Positions 17,553 to 25,293 of a stretch of 64,000 nucleotides of DNA are shown piece by piece (positions within the stretch are counted from its first letter, which is position 1; the number at the start of each line of letters is the position of its first letter). The notes under the pieces are model-generated. The model searched no databases. It saw only the letters and a list, made by a program, of their open reading frames with translations, and had not been told where the DNA came from. Made by a program: the position numbers and the translations under genes. Source of the DNA: Fibrobacterota bacterium. GTDB lineage: Bacteria; Fibrobacterota; Fibrobacteria; UBA11236. The stretch lies in contig JAQBPN010000085.1 of NCBI GenBank assembly GCA_028287505.1, forward strand, positions 19,774 through 83,773, written 5' to 3'.

Positions 17553-19046
17553 ATGCCCGCACGCACACCGGTCACCCAGGCTCTGCTCCGCAAGTACTCC
17601 CAGGTCTTCCCCGTCGGCTCCGCCGGCATTAAGCATACCGATCGCCTGATCGCCCGGCGCCAGGCCCATCTCAAGGAACTGGACGGCTTCGCCGTGTTTT
17701 CCGGCGTATTCCGCGAGCCCGGAAGCGAGCATATCTGGATCATGAGCGGCTTGCGCATCTTCCAGGAACCGGCCCTGATCCATCTCACCGGCATCAATCA
17801 ACCCAAAGTGATCCTGGTGCTGAATCCCAAGGGCAAAGGAAAAGAGAAAGAAGTCCTTTTCATTTCCAAAAAGGATCCGGCCAAGGAGTTCTGGGACGGC
17901 GTCCGCTTCGGGTACCCGAAGGATCCGACCCCGGAAGGCAAACGCGATCTTCAAGAGTTGCAGGCTCTGACCGGCATCCAGGACGTGCGCCCTTTCGAGG
18001 AGTTTCCGGAATACTTCCAGTCCCTGGTCAAGTCCGCCCCGAAACCTTTCGGTTACGGGTTCTACCATTCCTACAACCCCAAGGTCGAGGGCGGGAAGAA
18101 AATCATCCGGACCAAGACCGATTACAATTGGGAATTCAAGGAACAGCTGGAAAAGCTGGCCCGGAAATCCGGACGCAAAGACTTCGAGATCCGCAGTTGC
18201 GTGGACCTGCATTTCCGCCTGCGCCTGCCCCTGGAGCCGGAACAGATCAAGGATGCCGATATCGCCGTGCACCATACCGGCGAGGCTTTCGCGGAAACCC
18301 TGGCGGCCATGAAGACTTTCGACAACGAGAATGAACTCTCGGCCCATCTGGAATACGGCATGAAGAAGCGCAGCGCGTCGGGCCTGAGCTTCCCCAACAT
18401 CGTGGCTTCCGGCAAGAACGCCACCATCCTGCATTATCTCAAGAACGACGAACCCATCGCTCCGGGCTCCCTGGTGCTGCTGGACTTCGGCGTGCGCTAC
18501 GGCACCATGCACGCGGATATCACCCGCACCGTGCCCCACAACGGCAAGTACAATCCCCTGCAGGCCCTGTTATACGGGATCGTCCTGGACGCCAACAAAG
18601 AAACCCAGCGCAACGCGCACCCGGGCGAAACCATCCGCAATCTGAACAAGAAGACCTGGCAGTTCCTGGAAGAGCAGTTGCAAGCGCGCTTCTTTTCACG
18701 GGGCGGCAAGGCCATGCGCTCCTATATGGGCCAGCCGCATGGCGTGTCCCATTTGATGGGCGAACAGGAACACGACGGAGATCCCCACCGCATTTACCAG
18801 GACTATCCCCTCCAGATAGGCTGGCAGATCTCCAACGAACCGGGGCTTTACGGCCACTTCGCCGTGACCCTGGACGGGCGCAAATACTCGGAATGGATAG
18901 GCATACGGGTGGAGGACGATTTGCTGATTACCAAGGCCGGCTGCCGCAACCTGTGCGCCGAGGTACCCAAGGAAATCGGCGAATTGGAAGCCCTTTTGGC
19001 GGGGCATCGGCCGGCGGGACGCCCTGCGGTAAATCCCCGGGCCTGA
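17553..19046 (+). CDS. M24-family Xaa-Pro aminopeptidase (PepP-like)
   Basis: This 497-residue protein has a creatinase-type N-terminal domain (about residues 1-200) and a pita-bread catalytic domain. The metal ligands are visible in order: LLDFG (Asp), MHADITRT (Asp), GQPHGVSHLMG (His), ISNEPGLY (Glu) and GIRVEDD (Glu). Such enzymes remove an N-terminal residue preceding proline using a dinuclear Mn site. AAGGCGAAA precedes ATG 17553. It lies 10 bases after leuD, although no metabolic link to leucine synthesis is evident. No signal peptide, so it is cytoplasmic. Confidence 0.9.
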   Translation: MPARTPVTQALLRKYSQVFPVGSAGIKHTDRLIARRQAHLKELDGFAVFSGVFREPGSEHIWIMSGLRIFQEPALIHLTGINQPKVILVLNPKGKGKEKEVLFISKKDPAKEFWDGVRFGYPKDPTPEGKRDLQELQALTGIQDVRPFEEFPEYFQSLVKSAPKPFGYGFYHSYNPKVEGGKKIIRTKTDYNWEFKEQLEKLARKSGRKDFEIRSCVDLHFRLRLPLEPEQIKDADIAVHHTGEAFAETLAAMKTFDNENELSAHLEYGMKKRSASGLSFPNIVASGKNATILHYLKNDEPIAPGSLVLLDFGVRYGTMHADITRTVPHNGKYNPLQALLYGIVLDANKETQRNAHPGETIRNLNKKTWQFLEEQLQARFFSRGGKAMRSYMGQPHGVSHLMGEQEHDGDPHRIYQDYPLQIGWQISNEPGLYGHFAVTLDGRKYSEWIGIRVEDDLLITKAGCRNLCAEVPKEIGELEALLAGHRPAGRPAVNPRA

Positions 19047-19099
19047 CGATATCATTTATATTTAATTGGCCAAAGAAAACCTTAAGTCAACGGCGGAAC

Positions 19100-19816
19100 A
19101 TGAGCGACGATAAGAACAAAGATCCCAAGGCAAAGCCTCCCGCCTCTGCGGCCTCCCCCACGCCCCCGGTCGCCGGCGCCGCGCAACCGGCCAAGAAACC
19201 CGCTCCGGCGGCGCCTGCCAAGCCCGCAGCCCTGGACGGAGCCAAGGACGTGAAACCGCCCTCAGCCATTCCCAGGGCGCCCAAGCCCGCCAAGGACCCC
19301 CTGAAGGAAGCCGACCTCTATCCTTCCGAGGACGAGGACGCTGAAGAAGAGGATGAGGACGGCGCGGAACCCCTCTTCGGCGACGAAGGCGGCCTGGAAG
19401 AAGAGGCTGTCCTGGAAACCACCCTGGGTACCACCGACACGTCCGAGCGCATCATCCTTGTCGTGGACGAGGAAGGACAGCGCCGCAACGAAACCGTCGC
19501 CATCATCAGCCAGATCCTGCCGAATGCGGTCATCGAAGTGGCCAACGATCCGGAAGAAGCCCTGGGCATGATGGAAGAAGGCGATTTCGATACCTTCGTG
19601 GTGAATTTCCTGATGCCCGGGTACAGCAGCTCGCCCTTCGTCAAGGCCGTGGCCAACCATCCCGAGCATCCCCTGCTCATCGGTTTCGCGGCCGACAAGA
19701 TGTCCGATGCCGTGGATCCGAAAAAGGGCCTGAAAATCATTCCTCTCAAGCGCCTCTTCGACCTGGATACCAGCAACGCGACGGAAACCCCCGAAGGCGA
19801 AGCCGCCGAAGAGTAA
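19100..19816 (+). CDS. Degenerate receiver (pseudo-response-regulator) with acidic, proline-rich N-terminus
   Basis: The first 110 residues of this 238-residue protein are low-complexity: an alanine/proline/lysine stretch, then an acidic run (SEDEDAEEEDEDGAE). From residue 117 a receiver-like fold follows (IILVVDEEGQRRNETVAIISQILPNAVIEVANDPEEAL). The phosphoacceptor position reads VVNFLMPG (Asn169), so the usual Asp is lost. The switch Thr/Ser after LLIGFA also appears to be Ala, while the Lys in IIPLKR remains. It probably works by protein binding rather than phosphorylation. The start at ATG 19100 has only a weak GGCGGA site. No output domain and no adjacent kinase. A bidirectional terminator follows. 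Confidence 0.7.
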   Translation: MSDDKNKDPKAKPPASAASPTPPVAGAAQPAKKPAPAAPAKPAALDGAKDVKPPSAIPRAPKPAKDPLKEADLYPSEDEDAEEEDEDGAEPLFGDEGGLEEEAVLETTLGTTDTSERIILVVDEEGQRRNETVAIISQILPNAVIEVANDPEEALGMMEEGDFDTFVVNFLMPGYSSSPFVKAVANHPEHPLLIGFAADKMSDAVDPKKGLKIIPLKRLFDLDTSNATETPEGEAAEE

Positions 19817-19842
19817 TCTCCGAAAGGAAAACAGGCTCCAAC

Positions 19843-19875
19843 AAAAAACGCCGCCCCATCGGGAGCGGCGTTTTT
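19843..19875. terminator. Bidirectional rho-independent terminator
   Basis: An A6 tract, a stem ACGCCGC / GCGGCGT with a 10-base loop, and a T5 tract form a terminator readable from both strands. It lies between the receiver gene (ends 19816, plus) and the TPR gene (ends 19898, minus). Confidence 0.9.
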
Positions 19876-19897
19876 CATTTCCATCCGTCAGGACCGG

Positions 19898-21289
19898 CTA
19901 AGGAGGGGTTCCCTGGAGCAGTCCGGCCAGCTTGGCGCTTTCCTTGTTTCCCCCGAAGGCTTCCTGGGCCAAGGCGTTCACCTTCAGATTGTATGGATCG
20001 TCGCTCTTGGCCTGCAGCAACTGGGACCGGGCCTGTTCCTTGTCCCCGCGGAACAGCGCCAGCTTGGCCTTCAACAGATGCGCCTCGGTCTTGCGATGCT
20101 TGGCCACCAGCAGGTGATCCAGGATTTTTTCGCAAGAGGAGTATTTGGCCATGGCATAGTCCAACTGGGCCTCTTCCCACAGGGCTTCCTTGGCCATGGA
20201 ACCGCAGGACATCCGCTTGAGGCGTATCAGGGACTTCTCCGAAGCGGAGAAAAAGCCCAGCTTGCGATGCAGGCGGGCGTCCAGAAGCAGGTTGCCGGGA
20301 TTCCCCGGGTTGCGGGACTCGCCGAAGGCGACAACGCGGCGCGCTTTGGCGGGCTTGGCGGTGGAGATATAGTATTCGACCAGGCGGGACATCAGTTCAT
20401 AGGACTTGGGGAACCGGCTGATTCCTTCCAGCCATACCGCTTCCGCGCTTTCCCATCTGCGGTCCAGGAAGAGCGCTTCCCCCCATTGCAGGTAGATGAT
20501 TTCCTCGGCCTGGATTTCGTTACGTCCCGCCGATAGCATGCGCGCGGCTTCCCCGTATTGGTTGGTGCCCATCAGGCACAGACCCAGGACGCGGGAATAG
20601 CGGGCGTTGTTGGGCTCGGCGCCATGGGCCAGGTTTGCGTAGACCAGGCCTTCCTTGAACTTGCCGACCTGGATGAGGCAGCGGGCGTAATCGTAATCCA
20701 GTTCCGGAAATCCGAATCCCGCCAGGGCGGTATCGTCACCGCGTGCGCGCAGCAGGTATTCCAGATGGTAGCGCGCGCGTTCCGCCTGCCCGGCGTCCAG
20801 GTACAGCGTGGCCAGGCGGGCCCGCAGGTCGTCCTGTTCCGGCGTGATGCGCAGCGCGTGTTCCAGGTACGCCGCGCCCTTCAGGGACTGGCCGGCGGTG
20901 AGGTAGAACTGGCCCAGCAATCCGTTGATATCCTCGTCTTCGGGATTCTGGGTCTTGGCTTCCAGCAATGCCTTTTCGCCTTTGCCCCATTCTCCGGACA
21001 TGGAATAGCACGAGCCTATCAGCGCCAAGAGGGAGGCATCGTTGGGCAGCACCTGGCGGATCTTTTCGAACTCCTTGGCCGCGGCGGTGAACTCCTGCAT
21101 CTGGAACAGGTAATAGCCCAGGTCCCAGCGGGAGTTCAGAGTGACCCGATCCTCGTAGCTCATCTTGGTGGCGCCATTGGGGAGATATTCGATGACGGCG
21201 GGGGTTTCCGCAGCCGGGTAAATCAAGGCGCCGGAAACCGCCAGAGCGGCGAAGGCGAAGGTTCGGAGGAGTATACGCGAGAGGACCAT
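19898..21289 (-). CDS. Exported TPR-repeat protein
   Basis: This 463-residue protein starts with a signal-like segment (MVLSRILLRTFAFAALAVSGALIYPAAE) followed by about ten TPR-type helical pairs, e.g. WDLGYYLFQMQEFTAAAKEFEKI and DLRARLATLYLDAGQAERARYHLEYLL. TPR arrays mediate protein-protein contacts; a periplasmic or outer-membrane assembly role is likely, but the partner is unknown. ATG 21289 has no ribosome site. A good promoter with TAGAAT ending 8 bases before the ATG predicts a leaderless mRNA. It is a single-gene unit between two terminators. Confidence 0.8.
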   Translation of the reverse strand: MVLSRILLRTFAFAALAVSGALIYPAAETPAVIEYLPNGATKMSYEDRVTLNSRWDLGYYLFQMQEFTAAAKEFEKIRQVLPNDASLLALIGSCYSMSGEWGKGEKALLEAKTQNPEDEDINGLLGQFYLTAGQSLKGAAYLEHALRITPEQDDLRARLATLYLDAGQAERARYHLEYLLRARGDDTALAGFGFPELDYDYARCLIQVGKFKEGLVYANLAHGAEPNNARYSRVLGLCLMGTNQYGEAARMLSAGRNEIQAEEIIYLQWGEALFLDRRWESAEAVWLEGISRFPKSYELMSRLVEYYISTAKPAKARRVVAFGESRNPGNPGNLLLDARLHRKLGFFSASEKSLIRLKRMSCGSMAKEALWEEAQLDYAMAKYSSCEKILDHLLVAKHRKTEAHLLKAKLALFRGDKEQARSQLLQAKSDDPYNLKVNALAQEAFGGNKESAKLAGLLQGTPP

Positions 21290-21297
21290 ATAAAGTC

Positions 21298-21327
21298 ATT
21301 CTAGGTGGAGGCGGCAAAACCTGTCGA
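21298..21327 (-). promoter_or_regulatory. Promoter predicted to give a leaderless mRNA for the TPR gene
   Basis: On the minus strand TCGACA (21327-21322, 5/6 to consensus), an 18-base spacer, TAGAAT (21303-21298, 5/6), then 8 bases to ATG 21289. Transcription should start at or one or two bases before the A of ATG. Confidence 0.6.
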
Positions 21328-21480
21328 GAAGGAAATATAGGGGGAAAGCGGGGACAGCGAATGTCCCGATAAATTCTCAAATACTTAAAAATCAATGACT
21401 TATATCAAAATAAGGAGGCGAAGCAGGACCTGTCCGCCCCATCTTCGCCATTCAGGCAGGCCTAGGTGTGAAAAACGGGG

Positions 21481-21516
21481 TAAAATGAAAAGGCGGCCCC
21501 ATACATCGGGCCGCCT
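21481..21516 (-). terminator. Rho-independent terminator of the 21546-23393 gene
   Basis: A perfect 9-bp stem (21491-21499 with 21508-21516, AGGCGGCCC arms) with an 8-base loop is followed on the minus strand by TTTCATTTTA. It lies 30 bases after the gene's stop. Confidence 0.88.
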
Positions 21517-21545
21517 AAGTCACTGATTTGAATGGAAATATATCC

Positions 21546-23393
21546 TCAAGTGGAGGCGGTTGCGGCCTGGAGGCTGGGGGCCTGCCCCATCTTCTCGTTG
21601 GCGGTTTTCCAAAGCTCGGCCAGGCGATTGCCCTGCTTGGACATGGTCTCTTTAAGGGAGGCAAGGTTTTCACCCGGATAAGGGCGGGATTCCACGAAGG
21701 CTCGGTAGTATTCCAGGCCATCTTCGAGATTGGCTTTGAACACGGCCAGGTAGGCGAACGCCTTGGCGTCCCCCGCGGAAAGCTTATCCACCAGCTTGCC
21801 ATAGTAATCCACCGACATCACCAGATCCTTGGAAAACATGTGAGGGCGATCGGCGGGCACCAGGGATCGGCCCCGGCCATAGATATGGTTCACCATTTCC
21901 CGCAAGGTATACAGTCTGTCGAAATAGGCGATGTTGGGGCCCGGGCATACCGATACGGGATTCTCGGCCTTGATGATGCCGAGGTTGATCAAGGCGCCGT
22001 TTCCGAGCTGATCGCAGATGCAGCTTTTCTGGTACACGGCCTGAACCTTCTGATCCGCCGTGTTCGAAGGAGGCGCGGTTTCCAGGCCCATGGCCGTAAG
22101 CTTCATGCCCTGGTATTCCTTGGAGGCCGTGCAGATGGGCTTTTCCGTGAACTCCGTATTGGACACCAGGAACTTTTTCGGACAGGGCGAACCGGGCTTG
22201 CCGCCGTCGATCTGCTTTTTGGTCCATTGCTCCGAAGTGGAGTTGCGGAGGTTATTGAAGACAACGCCCAGCGGCGACACGTCGCTGAGATACAGGTCCT
22301 CTTCCTTGGCGGCCGCCAACTGCTGGCGCGTGCCGTTATCCAGGGCCGTGGCCTCCGGAACCAGCAGGAACGGGCTGGCCCAGCCGGTGGCATCGATGCC
22401 GTAATAATCCATCAGACGTTGCACTTCCGCATGGTTGCCGATACCGCCCTGGGCGGTGACGGGAATATCCCTATTGCGGGCGACGGCGGGATAGGTCCGG
22501 CCTTTCTTCTCGTACCAGGAATTGATCATGGGTTCGAAGATTTCCGGGAACTTGGCGCGGTTGTCCTTGAACTCCTGCAGGATGGGGCCCATCAGGTAGC
22601 CGTCCGAGGCGAAGGCATGGCCGCCGCAGTTGAGGCCGGATTCGATGCGGAACTCCCGCACTTCGATGCCTTTCTTGGCGATGAACTTGCCCTGGATCAT
22701 GCTGGAGCGATAGTCCGAGACCTTCAGGATCACGCCCTTCTTCGCCGGACCGTCGTCGGTGCGGTAGAAGTCCGGAAAGCTCTCCATGTAGCCATACAGG
22801 GTGGGATTGATGCCGGCTGAAAACACGATATCGGCCCGGATGGTGGACATGGCGAAACCGCGCAGGGCGGACTTGGCATCCGCATGCTCCATGCTCATCA
22901 GGTGGCCTTCCCTATCATAGGTGAGCCTGTCGAGCTTGGTCATGATATTGCAATCGATTTTCCCGGGTACGATGGCCTGGGTCAGGTCGATTTCCAACTG
23001 GCGCTTTTGCGGCCCTTCCAGGGTTCCCAGGTAGGTCTGGTACATTTTCCGGACCGGGGAGGTATCCGGCAAGAGCTCGAAATACTTGATCTTGTCGTTG
23101 CCGGCTTCGAAGGGCAAGGCGCGGATTTCCTCGATTTGCCCTTTAACTATCACATCGATCATGTTCAGATACGCAGTGATGCGGCGCGCCCGGGCGTCCG
23201 GCTGGGAGGCGGTTACGGCCTCGAAGGGCAGCCCATACTGGGCCGCATAGTGCTTGCGGATCCGCTCGATGAGGAGATCATCCACCAGGGATAAAACGGA
23301 GGAGATTCCGAACTTGGCGACACGCAAGGGAGTGTCGATCGTGAATCCGGTTCCCATGATGGGGATATGCAGATAATGATGAGTCTTGTACAT
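21546..23393 (-). CDS. Conserved-looking cysteine-rich protein, putative FMN-type TIM-barrel oxidoreductase
   Basis: I do not recognise this 615-residue protein with certainty. It starts MYKTHHYLHIPIMGTGFTIDTPLRVAKFGISSVLSLVDDLLIE, reminiscent of barrel enzymes that open with a 'pi-mg-G' strand. Mid-protein it has GLNCGGHAFASDGYL and later PVTAQGGIGNHAEVQRLMDYYGIDATGWASPFLLVPEAT, a pattern like the phosphate-binding end of nitronate-monooxygenase/IMPDH-type barrels. Cysteines cluster in KIDCNIM, GLNCGG, SPCPKK, KPICTAS, KSCICDQ and SVCPGP, which could bind an iron-sulfur cluster. No signal peptide. AGG lies 6 bases before ATG 23393. It stands alone between prfC and a strong terminator. Function inferred only. 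Confidence 0.4.
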   Translation of the reverse strand: MYKTHHYLHIPIMGTGFTIDTPLRVAKFGISSVLSLVDDLLIERIRKHYAAQYGLPFEAVTASQPDARARRITAYLNMIDVIVKGQIEEIRALPFEAGNDKIKYFELLPDTSPVRKMYQTYLGTLEGPQKRQLEIDLTQAIVPGKIDCNIMTKLDRLTYDREGHLMSMEHADAKSALRGFAMSTIRADIVFSAGINPTLYGYMESFPDFYRTDDGPAKKGVILKVSDYRSSMIQGKFIAKKGIEVREFRIESGLNCGGHAFASDGYLMGPILQEFKDNRAKFPEIFEPMINSWYEKKGRTYPAVARNRDIPVTAQGGIGNHAEVQRLMDYYGIDATGWASPFLLVPEATALDNGTRQQLAAAKEEDLYLSDVSPLGVVFNNLRNSTSEQWTKKQIDGGKPGSPCPKKFLVSNTEFTEKPICTASKEYQGMKLTAMGLETAPPSNTADQKVQAVYQKSCICDQLGNGALINLGIIKAENPVSVCPGPNIAYFDRLYTLREMVNHIYGRGRSLVPADRPHMFSKDLVMSVDYYGKLVDKLSAGDAKAFAYLAVFKANLEDGLEYYRAFVESRPYPGENLASLKETMSKQGNRLAELWKTANEKMGQAPSLQAATAST

Positions 23394-23533
23394 GCCTACC
23401 TGACGATAAGTTGCATGGATAGTTTATTAAAAAAATCGGCTCCCAGGTTCCTGAACCTTGTAAAATGATGTCAGAATGGGGATATTACCCTGAATTCCAC
23501 AGGTAAAAAAGTATGTAAGGCCCCAAAAAGAGC

Positions 23534-25114
23534 CTAATTGCCGGTGTGGAATTTTGAGAAGGTCACTTTGGGGAAGTTCTTCTCCATCAGGGTCATGCGG
23601 TATTCGTTGGGACAGAGGTAGACCAGATTGCCTCCCTTATCCATGGCCAGGTCATGCATGTTCTGGGATTTGAACTCCTGGACAGCCACCGCCTCCCCGG
23701 TAACCCATCGGGCCATGGTGATCGGCGCCGATTCCAGGCGGCAGCGCGCATTGTATTCCTCTTCCAGCCGGAACTTGATGACATCGAATTGCAGGACGCC
23801 CACCACTCCCAGAACCGGAATGGGACTGTTGACGGGAGAGAAAAGCTGGGTGGCCCCCTCTTCGGAAAGCTGCTTGAGGCCCTGGGTCAGTTGTTTGCTC
23901 TTGAGAGGATCTTCCAGGTAGACCCGGGAGAAGTGTTCCGGCGCGAAATCCGGGATTCCCATGAACTTCAGGTTCTCGGTTTCCGAAATGGTATCGCTGA
24001 TATTGTACAGGCCGGGATCGTGGATGCCGATGATATCGCCCGCGTAGGCCTCGTCCACGACCGTCTTGTCGTTGGCGAGGAAGGTGGAAGGAGCGGCCAG
24101 GCGGACCTGCCTCCCGGTGCGGCAATGGATCACCTTGGCTCCGCGGAGGAATTTGCCGGAACAGACGCGCATGAATGCGATCCTGTCCCGGTGCTTGGGA
24201 TCCGTATTCGCCTGGATTTTGAAGACGAAACCCGTGAAATTGGATTCGGTGGCTTCCACCATCCGCTGCTCCGCCTGTCTGGCCATGGGCGAAGGCGCAT
24301 AGGCGACGAAACTGTCCAGGAGATGCTTGACCCCGAAGTTGTTGATGCCCGAGCCAAAATAGACCGGGGACAACTCGCCGCGCAGGTACTTTTCATGGTT
24401 GAACGGCTCCATGGCGCCATGGACCAGCTCCGCCTGCTCGCGGAACTCGGCCAGGTACCTGGGATGGAACCATTCGTCCAGACGAGGATCGTCCAGGCCG
24501 TCCACCTTGCGCATCTCCCCTTCCGGTACATCGGGATTGAAGAGATGCACGTTATCGTTCGCGAAAGAATACACTCCCTGGAAGAACTTGCCGTTGCCGA
24601 TGGGCATGGTCATGGGCGAGCATTTCAGGCCGAGGACGCGTTCCACTTCGTCCATCAAGGCCACCGGATCCAGGGCGTCCCGGTCCATCTTGTTGATGAA
24701 GACGGTAACCGGGCACTTGCGGAGGCTGCAGACTTCCATGAGCTTGATGGTCTGGGGCTCCACGCCTTTGGCCGCATCCAGCAGCACCAGGACGGAATCC
24801 ACGGCGGTGAGGGCCCGGTAGGTGTCCTCGGAGAAGTCCTGATGGCCCGGCGTGTCCACCAGATTGATCTGGCAGCCCTGATAGGGAAAGCTCAGCACGG
24901 ACGAGGATACGGAAATGCCGCGCTGCTGCTCGATCTTCATCCAATCCGAGGTAGTGAATTTCTTGTTGGCCTTGGCGCGCACGTGGCCGGCCTCGCGAAT
25001 GACCTTTCCGTACCACAGGAACTTCTCGGTAATGGTGGTTTTGCCCGCGTCAGGATGGCTGACGATGGCGAAAGTACGGCGCTTTAGGATTTCCTGGGTC
25101 ATTTCCGCGGTCAT
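23534..25114 (-). CDS. prfC: Peptide chain release factor 3
   Basis: This 526-residue translational GTPase recycles RF1/RF2 after termination. G motifs are visible: SHPDAGKTT (G1), RGISVSSS (G2), DTPGHQDF (G3) and NKMD (G4). The RF3-specific segment KKFTTSDWMKIEQQRGISV separates it from EF-G and TypA. ATG 25114 (MTAEMTQEILKRRTFAIVSHPD) fits the family start and length; the frame extends further to 25204 without similarity. A weak GGAA lies upstream. It is divergent from the M3 peptidase; the 179-base spacer must hold both promoters. Confidence 0.95.
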   Translation of the reverse strand: MTAEMTQEILKRRTFAIVSHPDAGKTTITEKFLWYGKVIREAGHVRAKANKKFTTSDWMKIEQQRGISVSSSVLSFPYQGCQINLVDTPGHQDFSEDTYRALTAVDSVLVLLDAAKGVEPQTIKLMEVCSLRKCPVTVFINKMDRDALDPVALMDEVERVLGLKCSPMTMPIGNGKFFQGVYSFANDNVHLFNPDVPEGEMRKVDGLDDPRLDEWFHPRYLAEFREQAELVHGAMEPFNHEKYLRGELSPVYFGSGINNFGVKHLLDSFVAYAPSPMARQAEQRMVEATESNFTGFVFKIQANTDPKHRDRIAFMRVCSGKFLRGAKVIHCRTGRQVRLAAPSTFLANDKTVVDEAYAGDIIGIHDPGLYNISDTISETENLKFMGIPDFAPEHFSRVYLEDPLKSKQLTQGLKQLSEEGATQLFSPVNSPIPVLGVVGVLQFDVIKFRLEEEYNARCRLESAPITMARWVTGEAVAVQEFKSQNMHDLAMDKGGNLVYLCPNEYRMTLMEKNFPKVTFSKFHTGN

Positions 25115-25293
25115 GTCGTTCCGGAATTCGGGTGAAGGTGGTAAAAGTAGCAACCCGCGGGAGGATTGGCCGGATTGGGCCCGGGAATGGGTCCGCGACC
25201 GCAAATTCCCCGGGACCAGGTGCCGTCTTTTTTAAATTAAAGGAAACGGGTCCCGGCGCATGCGCGTGGGTGGATACCGGAAAGGGAACCGGC

